From the NCBI GenBank assembly GCA_002964805.2, contig PUDQ02000010.1:3038001-3102000 (forward strand): a stretch of DNA of 64,000 nucleotides, given 5' to 3'. The notes below the pieces were generated by a model. The model was not told where the DNA came from. It saw only the letters and a list, made by a program, of their open reading frames with translations, and did no database searches. The stretch comes from Trametes villosa (lineage: Eukaryota > Basidiomycota > Agaricomycetes > Polyporales > Polyporaceae). Positions 55,500-64,000 of the stretch are shown piece by piece (positions within the stretch are counted from its first letter, which is position 1; every line of letters starts with the position of its first letter). The position numbers and the translations under genes are program-made.

Positions 55500-55982
55500 C
55501 TACTCCCGCCCATCCTGGTCGTCGTGCAGGATGGTCGCATCCCGGTCGAAATCGACGTGTCTCGTGTGCGGGAGGAGAGGGAGGAGGAGGGTGCGTGCTA
55601 CCGTTCTCCAGAGGCCAAGGCGTACGGACACCCCTTCCTCGTGCTTGACACTCAGGTAAGCGTGCTCCACACGCGACAGGTTGTCGTCGTTCTTGATGAT
55701 GAACTCCGTTACAGCCAGTTCCATCGAGCGGATGCCAACGATCGTTCCTTCGATGTCCGCGGGGGAGGATATGTACGGCAGAGGTGCGCGTGGAGGTGCG
55801 ACGAGGTGATCATTGCTGATCTGTCGTTGTAGCAGGTTGACCTGTACTCGCGCTCCGACATGGAGCGGGGTAGGGGGCGGGATAACGAGGTCTAGCAGGG
55901 CAATCTCGAGGACTCTGGAGGCTCTAGGAAGGCTCGCGGGTGCTTTGCCTCGGAGCTTAGCGTGGAGGATGATGGGCTGCAT
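55500..55982 (-). CDS. Unknown protein B, paralogue of 57016-57531 (160 aa)
   Basis: Not recognised. The Met at 55982 is chosen because it lines up with the start of the paralogue (both continue IxLxAKxRG) and because a TATA box lies 61-68 bp upstream (56043-56050). The frame is open further, to 56042. The C-terminal core reads IEGTIVGIRSMELAVTEF, then AYLSVKHEEGVSV and ARTLLLPLLPHTRHV. This matches the paralogue at about four in ten positions by eye. No membrane segment, signal peptide or catalytic motif is seen; the pattern of short hydrophobic runs suggests a beta-rich fold. It lies inside the inferred LINE unit, on the LINE strand. Confidence 0.5.
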   Translation of the reverse strand: MQPIILHAKLRGKAPASLPRASRVLEIALLDLVIPPPTPLHVGARVQVNLLQRQISNDHLVAPPRAPLPYISSPADIEGTIVGIRSMELAVTEFIIKNDDNLSRVEHAYLSVKHEEGVSVRLGLWRTVARTLLLPLLPHTRHVDFDRDATILHDDQDGRE

Positions 55983-56042
55983 GCGTATTGGGCGGTGCCT
56001 TGGGTGGGGGCAGGTTGCAGGGGGGCCACCCCGCCCTTTCAC

Positions 56043-56050
56043 CTTATAAA
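56043..56050 (-). promoter_or_regulatory. TATA box upstream of unknown protein B
   Basis: TTTATAAG on the minus strand, 61 bp or more upstream of the chosen ATG. This suggests the ORF has its own Pol II promoter. Confidence 0.45.
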
Positions 56051-56340
56051 CAACGGCGCTCGGGTCTTTCCATGTTCATTTAAAATAGTTCATGGGCTTC
56101 CTGGCCAGTAGACGTCAATATGCTTTTGCAGGACACTTCTGGTGGCTTAGAATATTATGTGAGTTTCTCAGGAAGTGTTCTCAGTTGGGTAGAAACAGCA
56201 CGTTGAGTTCATTACTGGCATTCATGTGTTCTGATCATTGTTGGCATGTGTGTTTTGGACATTGCTATCATGTGTGATTTAACCATGCTAACATGTATGA
56301 TTTCTAGTCAATGCTAGCATGTGTCTGCATGCATGTGTGT

Positions 56341-56400
56341 TCGCCTGCGGACGCTCGTCGCCGCCTGCGGACGCTCGTCGCCGCCTGCGGACGCTCGCGT
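56341..56400 (+). repeat. 20-bp tandem repeat, three units
   Basis: Three nearly exact copies of a 20-bp unit with core GCCTGCGGACGCTCG, then a partial ACGGACGCTC. Just before it (about 56220-56330) lie diverged 20-25-bp units around the words CATGTGTGATTT and CATGCTAACATGT. Confidence 0.8.
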
Positions 56401-57015
56401 TATATACGGACGCTCTCAAACGAACGCCGATCTGCGCTTAGTCTGATGCAGGGTGTCTCGTTGCCATCGCACTTCGAAGTGTGCTGCGCACTGATGTGAT
56501 TGTGGCAGAGCCATGGCTTACATTGTAGGGATTGGTCGCTGCCAGTGCGTTTCCGAGTCCGCGCCGGCTCTGTTATCTCATCACTCAGAGGCCCCGCGGC
56601 CTGGGACACTCAGTAGTCAGCTCCGACCCAGGCTTACGGGCTGTTTAATTTCACTCCGGGCAGCCGCGTCCAGAGGCCCATACTTAGCGAGCCTCATTCA
56701 TCCACGCAGCCACGACGGGCTCGTTTGCGATACGTGGGTCCGTTTGTGAGTGCAGCCCGTCTGATATGTAATAGCTATGCTCCTTTCAGATCAGACTGGG
56801 TCAGGCTCGGGAGACACGGCAAGGCGTGCTTCTAGTATGCTATTTGCATACAGCAGTGTGGCTTGTTGACGCAATGTATATTCGGGATCAAGATGTGGTA
56901 CACAGATGCTCAGATAACTCGGGGTGTGCTCATGGCGTTGGATCCTGCTCGACTATCGCATGTGAAGGTCGTTAGGGATGCCTTTCTGGGGTATGTATGG
57001 TGTACTTTACCAAGT

Positions 57016-57531
57016 CTAGTCCCATCTCATGACCGGGTCAGGCTCGTCCGACCTCCACACCCGGACGTTGTCCACGATCTCGGGATTGTCTTCGATGTAG
57101 ATGGTGCGGGCCTCAGCGAGGTACGGGAGGAGGGCCCAGCGCGCGATACGAAGCCACATCGGCAGGTCGACCGTAACGCCTTGGACGTGTGCAACCGCAA
57201 GGTACGCGTTCTTAACCCATCCGGCGTCCCGGTCGTCCTGATGCTCGACTACGAACTCCGTGATGTTCTTCTCCATGGCGCGGACGCCTCTGATCGTGCC
57301 GACTATTCCGGTCGACTTAGCAGTGTATGGCCCGGCCCTATCGAGAACAGAGGCGCGGAAACCACGGTCTTCAATCTCATGGATCCGGATGACCATCCCG
57401 ATGCGCAGGGGAGTGGCGGGGACGTAGGTGAGATCGTAGTAGTGAGATTCTCCGGGGATACGCCCGTCGTAGTCCAGGAGCCGGGGTACGGCGCCACGTT
57501 TCTTTGCATAGAGGAGGATGTCTTCGTACAT
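57016..57531 (-). CDS. Unknown protein A, paralogue of 55500-55982 (171 aa)
   Basis: Not recognised. It starts YEDILLYAKKRGAVPRLLD and continues with PLRIGMVIRIHEIEDRGFRA. The shared core follows: IVGTIRGVRAMEKNITEFVV, then AYLAVAHVQGVTVDLPMW and ARWALLPYLAEARTIYI. The frame is complete, without stops. No targeting signal or known catalytic motif. Same strand as protein B and the LINE ORFs. Two copies this close suggest an old tandem duplication followed by strong divergence, with the core under constraint. Confidence 0.5.
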   Translation of the reverse strand: MYEDILLYAKKRGAVPRLLDYDGRIPGESHYYDLTYVPATPLRIGMVIRIHEIEDRGFRASVLDRAGPYTAKSTGIVGTIRGVRAMEKNITEFVVEHQDDRDAGWVKNAYLAVAHVQGVTVDLPMWLRIARWALLPYLAEARTIYIEDNPEIVDNVRVWRSDEPDPVMRWD

Positions 57532-58204
57532 TGGGTAAGGGGTGAGACCGGTGAGGGCGGCTTGGGTATGAGTGGCACGCTCTCGGAGCCCCTTCTTATT
57601 CAGAGTTCTGTTTGGCCGCGATTGCGAGCATCTTCGTGTTCCCTGCTCAACACCTGTCGCAGGCTGATGCTTCCGCTAGCCTTAGTCGTGGGATATAGCG
57701 TGGTTGACGTTTGACGTCGAGCTTCGCTCGGCTCATCTTACGGCCGCCTTTGGCATGAGATTGGTGTCCCGAGCTCACCATCGTCGGCGCGCCATCGCAG
57801 GCGGACTCCTCTAGGCATGGCCTCACTCCGGGCAGGTTTGGCTAAACTGCCCGTCAGTTCGTCGACTGTGTCGCGCTGGGTAGTGTGGTGCGCAGGACGA
57901 CCCGGGCAAGATCAGGTCAGGCTCAAAGTCTCACGTCCGCAGCGACATGACAGCGGGTATCCATCCTTACTGGTGCTCTTACGGTACGGTCGCCCTTTCG
58001 GCAGGCCATGCACTGTTCACGGTGCGCAACGGGGTTGCACGCCCTTGGTGCATCGAGGGCCGCATCCTTTCCAGAGGGCATCCATCGTATCATGCTCACA
58101 GAGGGACGTTTTCATTACCATTGTATGTGTTCAGTCGCCTTCCGCACGCTTGGGGGAGCGTGGGAACGGCGTTCGTGGTGGTGGTACGAGTTCAAGGAGC
58201 CCCC

Positions 58205-58221
58205 AGGAACGGGTATTCTCT
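58205..58221. repeat. 17-bp target duplication, 5' side of the LINE
   Basis: AGGAACGGGTATTCTCT, identical to 45654-45670. It marks the inferred 5' end of the element at 58204, where the minus strand starts GGGGGCTCC. Confidence 0.75.
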
Positions 58222-58881
58222 ATCAATACCCAAGGCCTTGTCTCACGCATATGCTACCTCTTCGGTGTCGCCCTATATCTGGAGTCCAAGTAATCCAGCG
58301 CCACGAAGCAGCGGCATGCCCCGTTCACTGCGGCGCGTTCCGCACACGACGCAACTGCTTGGTAGTGACTAGTGAACGGGGGCCAGAATGTTGCCTATCC
58401 GGAAGAGGAATCGCCATGTTCGACTGTCAATAAGACTCATCTAAATTCCAGCGCATCGTGCGTGAGCGCATCTCATGAAGAGTAGAAGAAGGAATAGGCA
58501 GACGTAGTCTTGAAGGACACATGGGTCGGATTGCTCTGTAGTAGATTCACTCTACCGATCTGATCATGAGATATGCGATACCTGACGTTGCTGCGAGTGG
58601 ATATGTGGCATGTAGATGGAATAGTCTGTCTAATTGTTCAGCTCTTGCGAAGTCCGTACAGTGGTATTCCAGCACTTGCGTGGATGAGTTCAGTAGAAAA
58701 AGCATTAGCGCCTGGTAGGGGAATATAATTGGTCTGGGAATGGCTGACATAAGCGGGAGTTGAGCAGGGGCCGTTGATCGCGCGTAGTCAACGAGTTCAC
58801 GGCGTCCAACACGCGACTGCAGCCAGAGCACCCGGCTCTCTTCTTCCCCTCTCCGTGCAAGATACCCCTCCCCAGCACGCT
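58222..58881. other. Intergenic stretch, promoter side of RAX2
   Basis: Short frames only; no gene seen. Confidence 0.5.
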
Positions 58882-61800
58882 ATGGCGTGCAAATCCCGGC
58901 GCAGATCATGCTCTCCTCTAACGACCGCCTCCGTCCTCGCTATATGCGCACATGCCGCCCTCGCTAGCTCCCCCCTCGTCGACTTTAACCTCATGGGCAA
59001 AGTCGGCATTGCAGGCGCATTTGCAGGTCTAGATCTTGTCACCAACTCCTCCTCTGTATCCTTCGACCCCTCCACCGCGTCTCTCCTCGCTCGCTCCTCA
59101 GAAGACGGCTCTCTGTCCAAGGTCGCGTCCACCAACGCTGGCGGCAGCATCCTCGCAGGCTGCGCGCTCGGCGACGCGTTTTACTTCGCAGGCAGCTTCT
59201 CCTCTGTTGGCAGCACCTCTGCGAACAACATCGCCTCGTATACTTCCTCCTCCGGCTCGCTCTCGGCCCTCGGCTCGAACGGACCTAATGGGGTAGTGAA
59301 CGCGTTGTTCTGCGATACCTCGCGGAAGCAGGTATGGGCCGGTGGCCAGTTCAGCTCTCCAGGCGCGTCCGTGGCGGTTTGGGATACCGCATCTTCTTCT
59401 TGGTCCGCTGCCCCCTTCGGCGGGCTGACAGGCGCGGCCGCCGAAGTTCTGTCTATAACGACCAACTCGTCCCAGTCCAGTCTTTTCTTCTCCGGTTCCT
59501 TCATATCATCCTTCGGCAACGGCTCTGCCCCGCTGAACGGCACCAACAACCCCAACGTCCCGTTCTCTACAGGAGCCACGCCCTTCTCCTCTTCCCTCGT
59601 CCCCGTCCCTCTGGCGGCTCAGGATGTTTCGGCCGCGCCGTCTTCTACGGACAGCCAGTTCTCGAACGTGCAGAACATTCTCTGTCCTGCAGGCGCAGAT
59701 GGCCCAGGGAATACGTGGTTCGCCGCCGACGGCAACAAGGCTGTTATCACCGCGAGGAAATTCGCGTTCCTCACAGCCAGGGGTATCCGTCTTGGCAATA
59801 CATTTCTCAGCGGCCACGGTACCACGGGTTTCAGGTAAGAGGGAAAGCATGTTCATCGCGGTACTCGGCTAACCGTCTGGCAGTCTCACCACCATCCCCG
59901 ACAACGCCGTCCAGCAGCTACACTATTTCGATCCTACCGCCAACCAGAACAAGACTTGTACGGATCCCTGCCCACTCCTGACAGATCCGACCGTGCCGTA
60001 TCAAGATTTCTTGTTTGATTCGGACCTCGACATCACTGGCTTCCAGCTGACGCTTTCAGAGTGGCAGGGTGCGGCGCCTGGTCTGCACCTCCTCCAGCTA
60101 CTGTCGTCGGGAGCATTCGCCTCGTCGATCGACTCCCAAAACAACCAGTCGTGCTTTGCACCCGGCCCTTCGCACACCCAGCGGACCGGGAACTGGCAGG
60201 AGAAGGATGCGGATACGTCCATTCCGGGTACTACTCAGGCGGTGTTGGTGTCGACTGTCGATGTCGGTACCTCTGCCGCTGCCGGCCCCAGCTTTACCTG
60301 GATGCCGTATGTTTCCGCGTCGGGCCAGTACGACGTCAACCTCCTCGTCCCGGGATGCACGAACTTCCAGGATTGCGCCCTCCGCACAAGCGTCAAGATC
60401 GTCGTGTTCCCTGGCGGCGGCCAGCAGCCGTGGGTGACAACTGTGGACCAGCGAAACACTGAGGACAAGGCGACCCTGATTTACCGCGGCCCGATCGTCC
60501 CCACCTCTCCCACGTTCCAGACGACCGTCGCGCTGACTCTGGCGGACAGTCCCGAGGGCAAGGGCCAGGGCGGCAAGTACGAGCTCGTCGCGGACCGTGT
60601 GCAGTTCGTCTTAACCAGCGCGAACCTGACGGCGAACGCGAACGCGACCTCGAGCAGCAACTCGACAGGATCGGCCGAGCAAGGGTTCGGGTTCCTCGAG
60701 TGGCCGCTCGGCGCATCTTCCACGAGCAGCGCTGCGTCCGTCCTGCCCACCTCGGCGGTCACCTCCCTTGACAGCATCGGCTTCGACCTGCTGAAGGCGC
60801 TTGGGGGTACTACATCCCTTACGTCCTCAGCCGCGACCGCCATCTCTGCTGTGGCGCACCACCCATCCGGCGCGGTGTTCCTCGGCGGTCAGTTCAGTCT
60901 GTCCTCCGGCTCCGCATCCGGCGCGTCGAACATCGTAGTCTTCAAGAACGGCGCCCTTGCGACGCTCCCCAACAACGGCCTCAATGGCCCGGTCACGTCT
61001 TTGGTCGTTAGCGGCGACAACGTCTTCGTGGGAGGCTCTTTCACGGACACCGCGCAGGCCTCGAACGGCGCGCTGAAGGGCATCGCCCGGTACTCAGTCT
61101 CCGGCAACTCGTGGTCCTCGCTCGAGGGCGGTGTCGACGGCGCGGTGACCTCCCTCGATACCACCGGCACCCAGGTCCTCGTGGCCGGCAACTTCACGAC
61201 GCTTCTCACGTCCTCAGGCAGCACCGAGGGCCAGAACGCGGACGGCTTTGCGGCCTGGGACACCTCCAGCGGCGCGTGGGTCAACAGCGGCGGGTTCCTC
61301 ATCGGCTCCATGACCTTCGTCGGGAACGGCACGTCGAGCACGCAGCAGTTTGTCGGCGGGAACGTCGCGGCCTCTCTCCGTTTCGGCGCGTCGGGCTTTG
61401 TGATGGTGGAGAATGGTGACAACGGCCAGCCGAAGGTCACCCCGCTGGGTGTTCAGTTCGACGCACCCACCACCACCAGCTCGGGTACGACCACCACCTC
61501 GAAGGCGCGCCGCTCGCACCACCGCCGCTCCGGCGCTGGCTGGATCCCGAGCCTGAACGTCCTCAGCATGTTCAAGCGGCAGACGTCGACCACGAGCAAC
61601 CTCGCGCCCCTGCCCAACCCCGCACCCGCCCCGGCCCCAGCCGTCCTCGCGGGCGCGTTCTGGACGAACAGCACCTCGGGCGACGAGGTCGTGATCATCG
61701 GCGGCAACTTCTCGTACAGCGCGCCCGGCGGCGCGCAGGCGCAGAACGTCGCGATCTACGACGACAAGAGCAAGACCGTGACCGCGCTGCGCGGGAACCA

Positions 61801-63499
61801 GCCGAACGGGACCGTGCGCAGCCTGCTCGTCAAGGGCTCCTCGCTCTTCGTCGGCGGCGAGTTCACCGTGTCGGGCATCGAGGGCAGCGGGTTCGCCGTG
61901 TACGACCTCGCGAACGAGCGCTGGGACTCGGCGGGCCTCCAACCGTTGTCGGCGACGAGCGGGAGTGTTACGGTGCGCTCGCTTACGGAGTCGCCGGCGA
62001 ATAGCGATGTTGTGGTCGTTGCGGGCTCGTTTGACCAGGCGGGCTCGACGCCGTGCCGCGCGATTTGCTCGTTCAACAGCGTCAGCAAGCAGTGGAGCGC
62101 GCTCGGCAATGGGATTAAGGGCGACGTCTCGACCGTGGTCTATGCCGGGGTAAGCACTTCATGTCTCTCTTTCAACAGGTATAGTACTAATCTCGTGCGG
62201 ACCCTGCAGGGCAACGCACTCATCGCCGCAGGCTCAATCATGCTTGCGGACAGCACTCCCGCGAACGTTGCTGCATACGCGTTCTCCAACACCACGTGGA
62301 GTGCGGTCGGCAGCGGCAGCGACCTCCCTGGACCTGTCACTGCCGCGGAGGTGAACGCTGGGAACATGAACAGCATCTTCGCAGCTGGACGGTAAGTAAA
62401 CTGCTCTCAGTGGGCTGAACATGCGCTAACGTCCATCCTCAGGTCGACCGATGGCTCCTCGCCTTTCCTGTACTTCTGGAATGGCCAGTCCTGGAGCTCT
62501 GTCGGTCAGTAACAATGGTTCTCAACACCGTCGATGTATGCTCATTAGAACTTTAGGTGGCACCCTCCAAGGCACGAGCGAAGTCGCACAGCTCGTCATG
62601 GTTCCTCTGCAGAACTCGCACGACGGCAACAGCATCATCGAGTCTGACCGTGTCCTGATGGTCTCCGGCACTCTCACCGACTCGTCATTCGGGAATGCGT
62701 CCGCTGCGCTATTCGACGGGCAGAACTTCACGCCCTTCGTTGTGTCGACGTCTGAGTCTGGCAAGCCCGGTGCCCTCGCTGGTCTGTTCCGCTCTATCCA
62801 GACGATCAACTTCAACCGCCGTCGTAAGTGTCCACGGGAGTATACTCGAAACATTTGCTGACGCGCATATACCCAGACTTCCTCGCCACTGGTGTCGTCA
62901 TCCTCATCTCGATCGCCATCGCCGCCGGCATCGTCTTCCTGCTCGCGCTGATCGAGATCCTCTGGACGCTCTTCGCGCGCCGCGACGACAAGGTGAACAA
63001 CTTCGACGCGGGCGACCTCGACGCGGACGACGACTCCACGCACCGCCCCTCGTCGCTGCTCGAGCACATCAATGCCGCGACGCGCTCCACCATCCTCGGC
63101 GCGAGCCCCTTCGGGCCGAACGCGGAGAAGGAGGCGGGCCTCGCGGCCGTTGGTGCGGGGGCCGCCGCTGGCGCTGCGCACGATGACCCCTTCAGCGGGC
63201 CGGACGCGAGCAACTACTTGCGTGCGGAGACGCCGTCGGACGCGTTGGCCGGTGGCATGGGTCCTGAGGAGCAGAGCCGGCCGGCGTACGCCCGGTACTC
63301 GTTCCACGGAGAGGGTGAGGGTGAGCTGCCCGTCAAGGCGGGGCAGGAGCTCGAGATTCTCGACGATAGAGATGACGCGTGAGTACTTTTGCTCTATCTA
63401 GTGGGCACCCTTGCTGACAGGCTATCGCTCAGATGGTGGTACGCACGCGATGCGCGTACAGGACAGGAGGGTGTCGTGCCGGCGTCGTACGTGTACTAG
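58882..63499 (+). CDS. RAX2: Rax2-like cortical polarity marker with C-terminal SH3 domain (1432 aa)
   Basis: Seven exons join in frame: 58882-59834, 59884-62149, 62210-62391, 62443-62504, 62557-62823, 62877-63378 and 63433-63499. A signal peptide (TTASVLAICAHAALA) is followed by a very long extracellular part. That part has repeated kelch-like beta-propeller units (GGQFSLSSGSASGASNIVVF, VFVGGSFTDTAQASNG, VLVAGNFTTL, VVVAGSFDQAGSTPCRAICS) and many Asn-x-Ser/Thr sites, as in yeast Rax2. One membrane helix lies near residue 1230 (GVVILISIAIAAGIVFLLAL). The cytosolic tail ends in an SH3 domain: ARYSFHGEGEGELPVKAGQE, then ILDDRDDAWWYAR and EGVVPASYVY, split by the last intron. Rax2 marks the cortex for polarised growth. 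The start at 58882 is chosen for the signal peptide; the frame is open from 58774. Confidence 0.9.
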
Positions 63500-63844
63500 G
63501 TTATTTCTCCCGGACTCGTCTTGGTTGGGCTGTCAATTGTCATTGAGCTTGCTTTCGTCGCATTGTCATTTATTGGCCCGTCGTCCCGCTCCCGATACCC
63601 GAGGTGCAAGATCGACCTTCCGGTCGCTCGCTTACATCCCCTACACCCCCGCATCTCGCTCTCCCGCGCCGCCGCTTCCTTCCACTTCCCCTTACCATCC
63701 CCCATATGACGCAAGTTTCTCAGACATTTCGCGCCTCATCTTGTGTTCTCGCACTCTGATTTGTTTCTCTATTCACACCCCCATGTCGACCTATGACATA
63801 CACTACGTACGAAGCATAATACAAGCGTAGAAGCAGATGGCAGA
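63500..63844. other. Convergent intergenic stretch (345 bp)
   Basis: 3' regions of RAX2 and the minus-strand gene at the window end. No feature seen. Confidence 0.5.
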
Positions 63845-64000
63845 TCACTGTGGGCGGATGTCAGTATCGCAGAGGCTGAGTAGATTTGGCGGCAAGAACG
63901 CACCTGCAGCAACGGGTCGCGGAAATGCTTCTGGTTGTTGTGGCGGTAGCCGACCTTGGTCTTGAAGTCTTCTCTCCGCTTCTGGTCTCTGAACTCGCGG
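63845..64000 (-). CDS. 3' end of an unrecognised gene (partial)
   Basis: Minus-strand exon from the window edge to 63904, reading EDFKTKVGYRHNNQKHFRDP and then LLQ. A 56-nt intron (63848-63903, GTGCGT donor, CACAG acceptor) is followed by a TGA stop at 63847-63845. Only about 32 residues are visible; the family cannot be named. Confidence 0.4.
   Translation of the reverse strand, partial: PRVQRPEAERRLQDQGRLPPQQPEAFPRPVAAGAFLPPNLLSLCDTDIRPQ

Larger units (their letters stand above)
45671..58204 (-). mobile_element. Non-LTR retrotransposon (Tad/I-like LINE), 12.5 kb with tandem extra ORFs
   Basis: The minus strand reads, 5' to 3': a 3.9-kb leader with two paralogous small ORFs, ORF1 (54295-51608), ORF2 (51123-45859), a short 3' UTR, and an A-run (seven to eight T on the plus strand from 45670). 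A 17-bp direct repeat (45654-45670 and 58205-58221) brackets the whole unit, as expected for target-primed reverse transcription. The domain set (Gag-like ORF1 with zinc knuckle; endonuclease, reverse transcriptase, RNase H and a zinc finger in ORF2) is that of the Tad/I group. The length is unusual, since such elements are generally 6-8 kb. Either the leader includes captured genes or something later inserted into it. Confidence 0.75.

Noticed and set aside
1..64000. tRNA genes, rRNA genes and CRISPR arrays
   Set aside because: No cloverleaf-like or conserved rRNA stretch was seen on reading, and CRISPR is not expected in a eukaryote; a tRNAscan run would settle the tRNA point.

Overview
The window looks like a basidiomycete chromosome, most likely an Agaricomycete wood-decay fungus and probably a polypore. 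The genes are GC-rich and cut by many short introns (about 47-70 nt) with GTRNGT donors. The gene set includes an aryl-alcohol dehydrogenase, an intradiol ring-cleavage dioxygenase, a HET-domain gene, a Dbf4 homologue, a Rax2 homologue with an SH3 tail, and families typical of Agaricomycetes. I see no tRNA, rRNA or CRISPR array.

0-12.5 kb is a transposon nest. A Helitron replicase-helicase gene (minus strand, 10603 to 2703) is broken by two younger insertions. One is a 453-bp hAT-type MITE (3060-3512) with a 13-bp perfect terminal inverted repeat and an 8-bp target duplication. The other is a 1513-bp LTR retrotransposon (6555-8067) with apparently identical 196-bp LTRs that codes only for Gag. 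Head-to-head with the Helitron gene, 194 bp away, is a six-exon gene of unknown function (10798-12266) that may be Helitron cargo.

13.9-45.2 kb is a normal gene-rich host region. In order it holds an aryl-alcohol dehydrogenase, a small secreted Cys peptide, an acidic hypothetical protein, an alpha/beta hydrolase, Dbf4, a secreted conserved protein, a tandem Zn2Cys6 factor, a PP2C phosphatase, S-adenosylmethionine decarboxylase, a DUF1279 mitochondrial protein, an RPEL-repeat protein, a HET-domain protein, a coiled-coil protein, a probable complex I subunit and an intradiol dioxygenase. Several pairs are divergent and share promoter regions.

45.7-58.2 kb appears to be one very long non-LTR retrotransposon insertion on the minus strand, bounded by a 17-bp direct repeat. 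ORF1 (Gag-like, zinc knuckle) is followed by ORF2 (endonuclease, reverse transcriptase, RNase H, zinc finger), and ORF2 is split by one in-frame TGA. Between the inferred 5' end and ORF1 lie two ORFs that are paralogues of each other and match nothing I recognise. They are the best candidate here for something undescribed. 58.9-63.5 kb is a complete Rax2-like gene, and the window closes with the end of a minus-strand gene.
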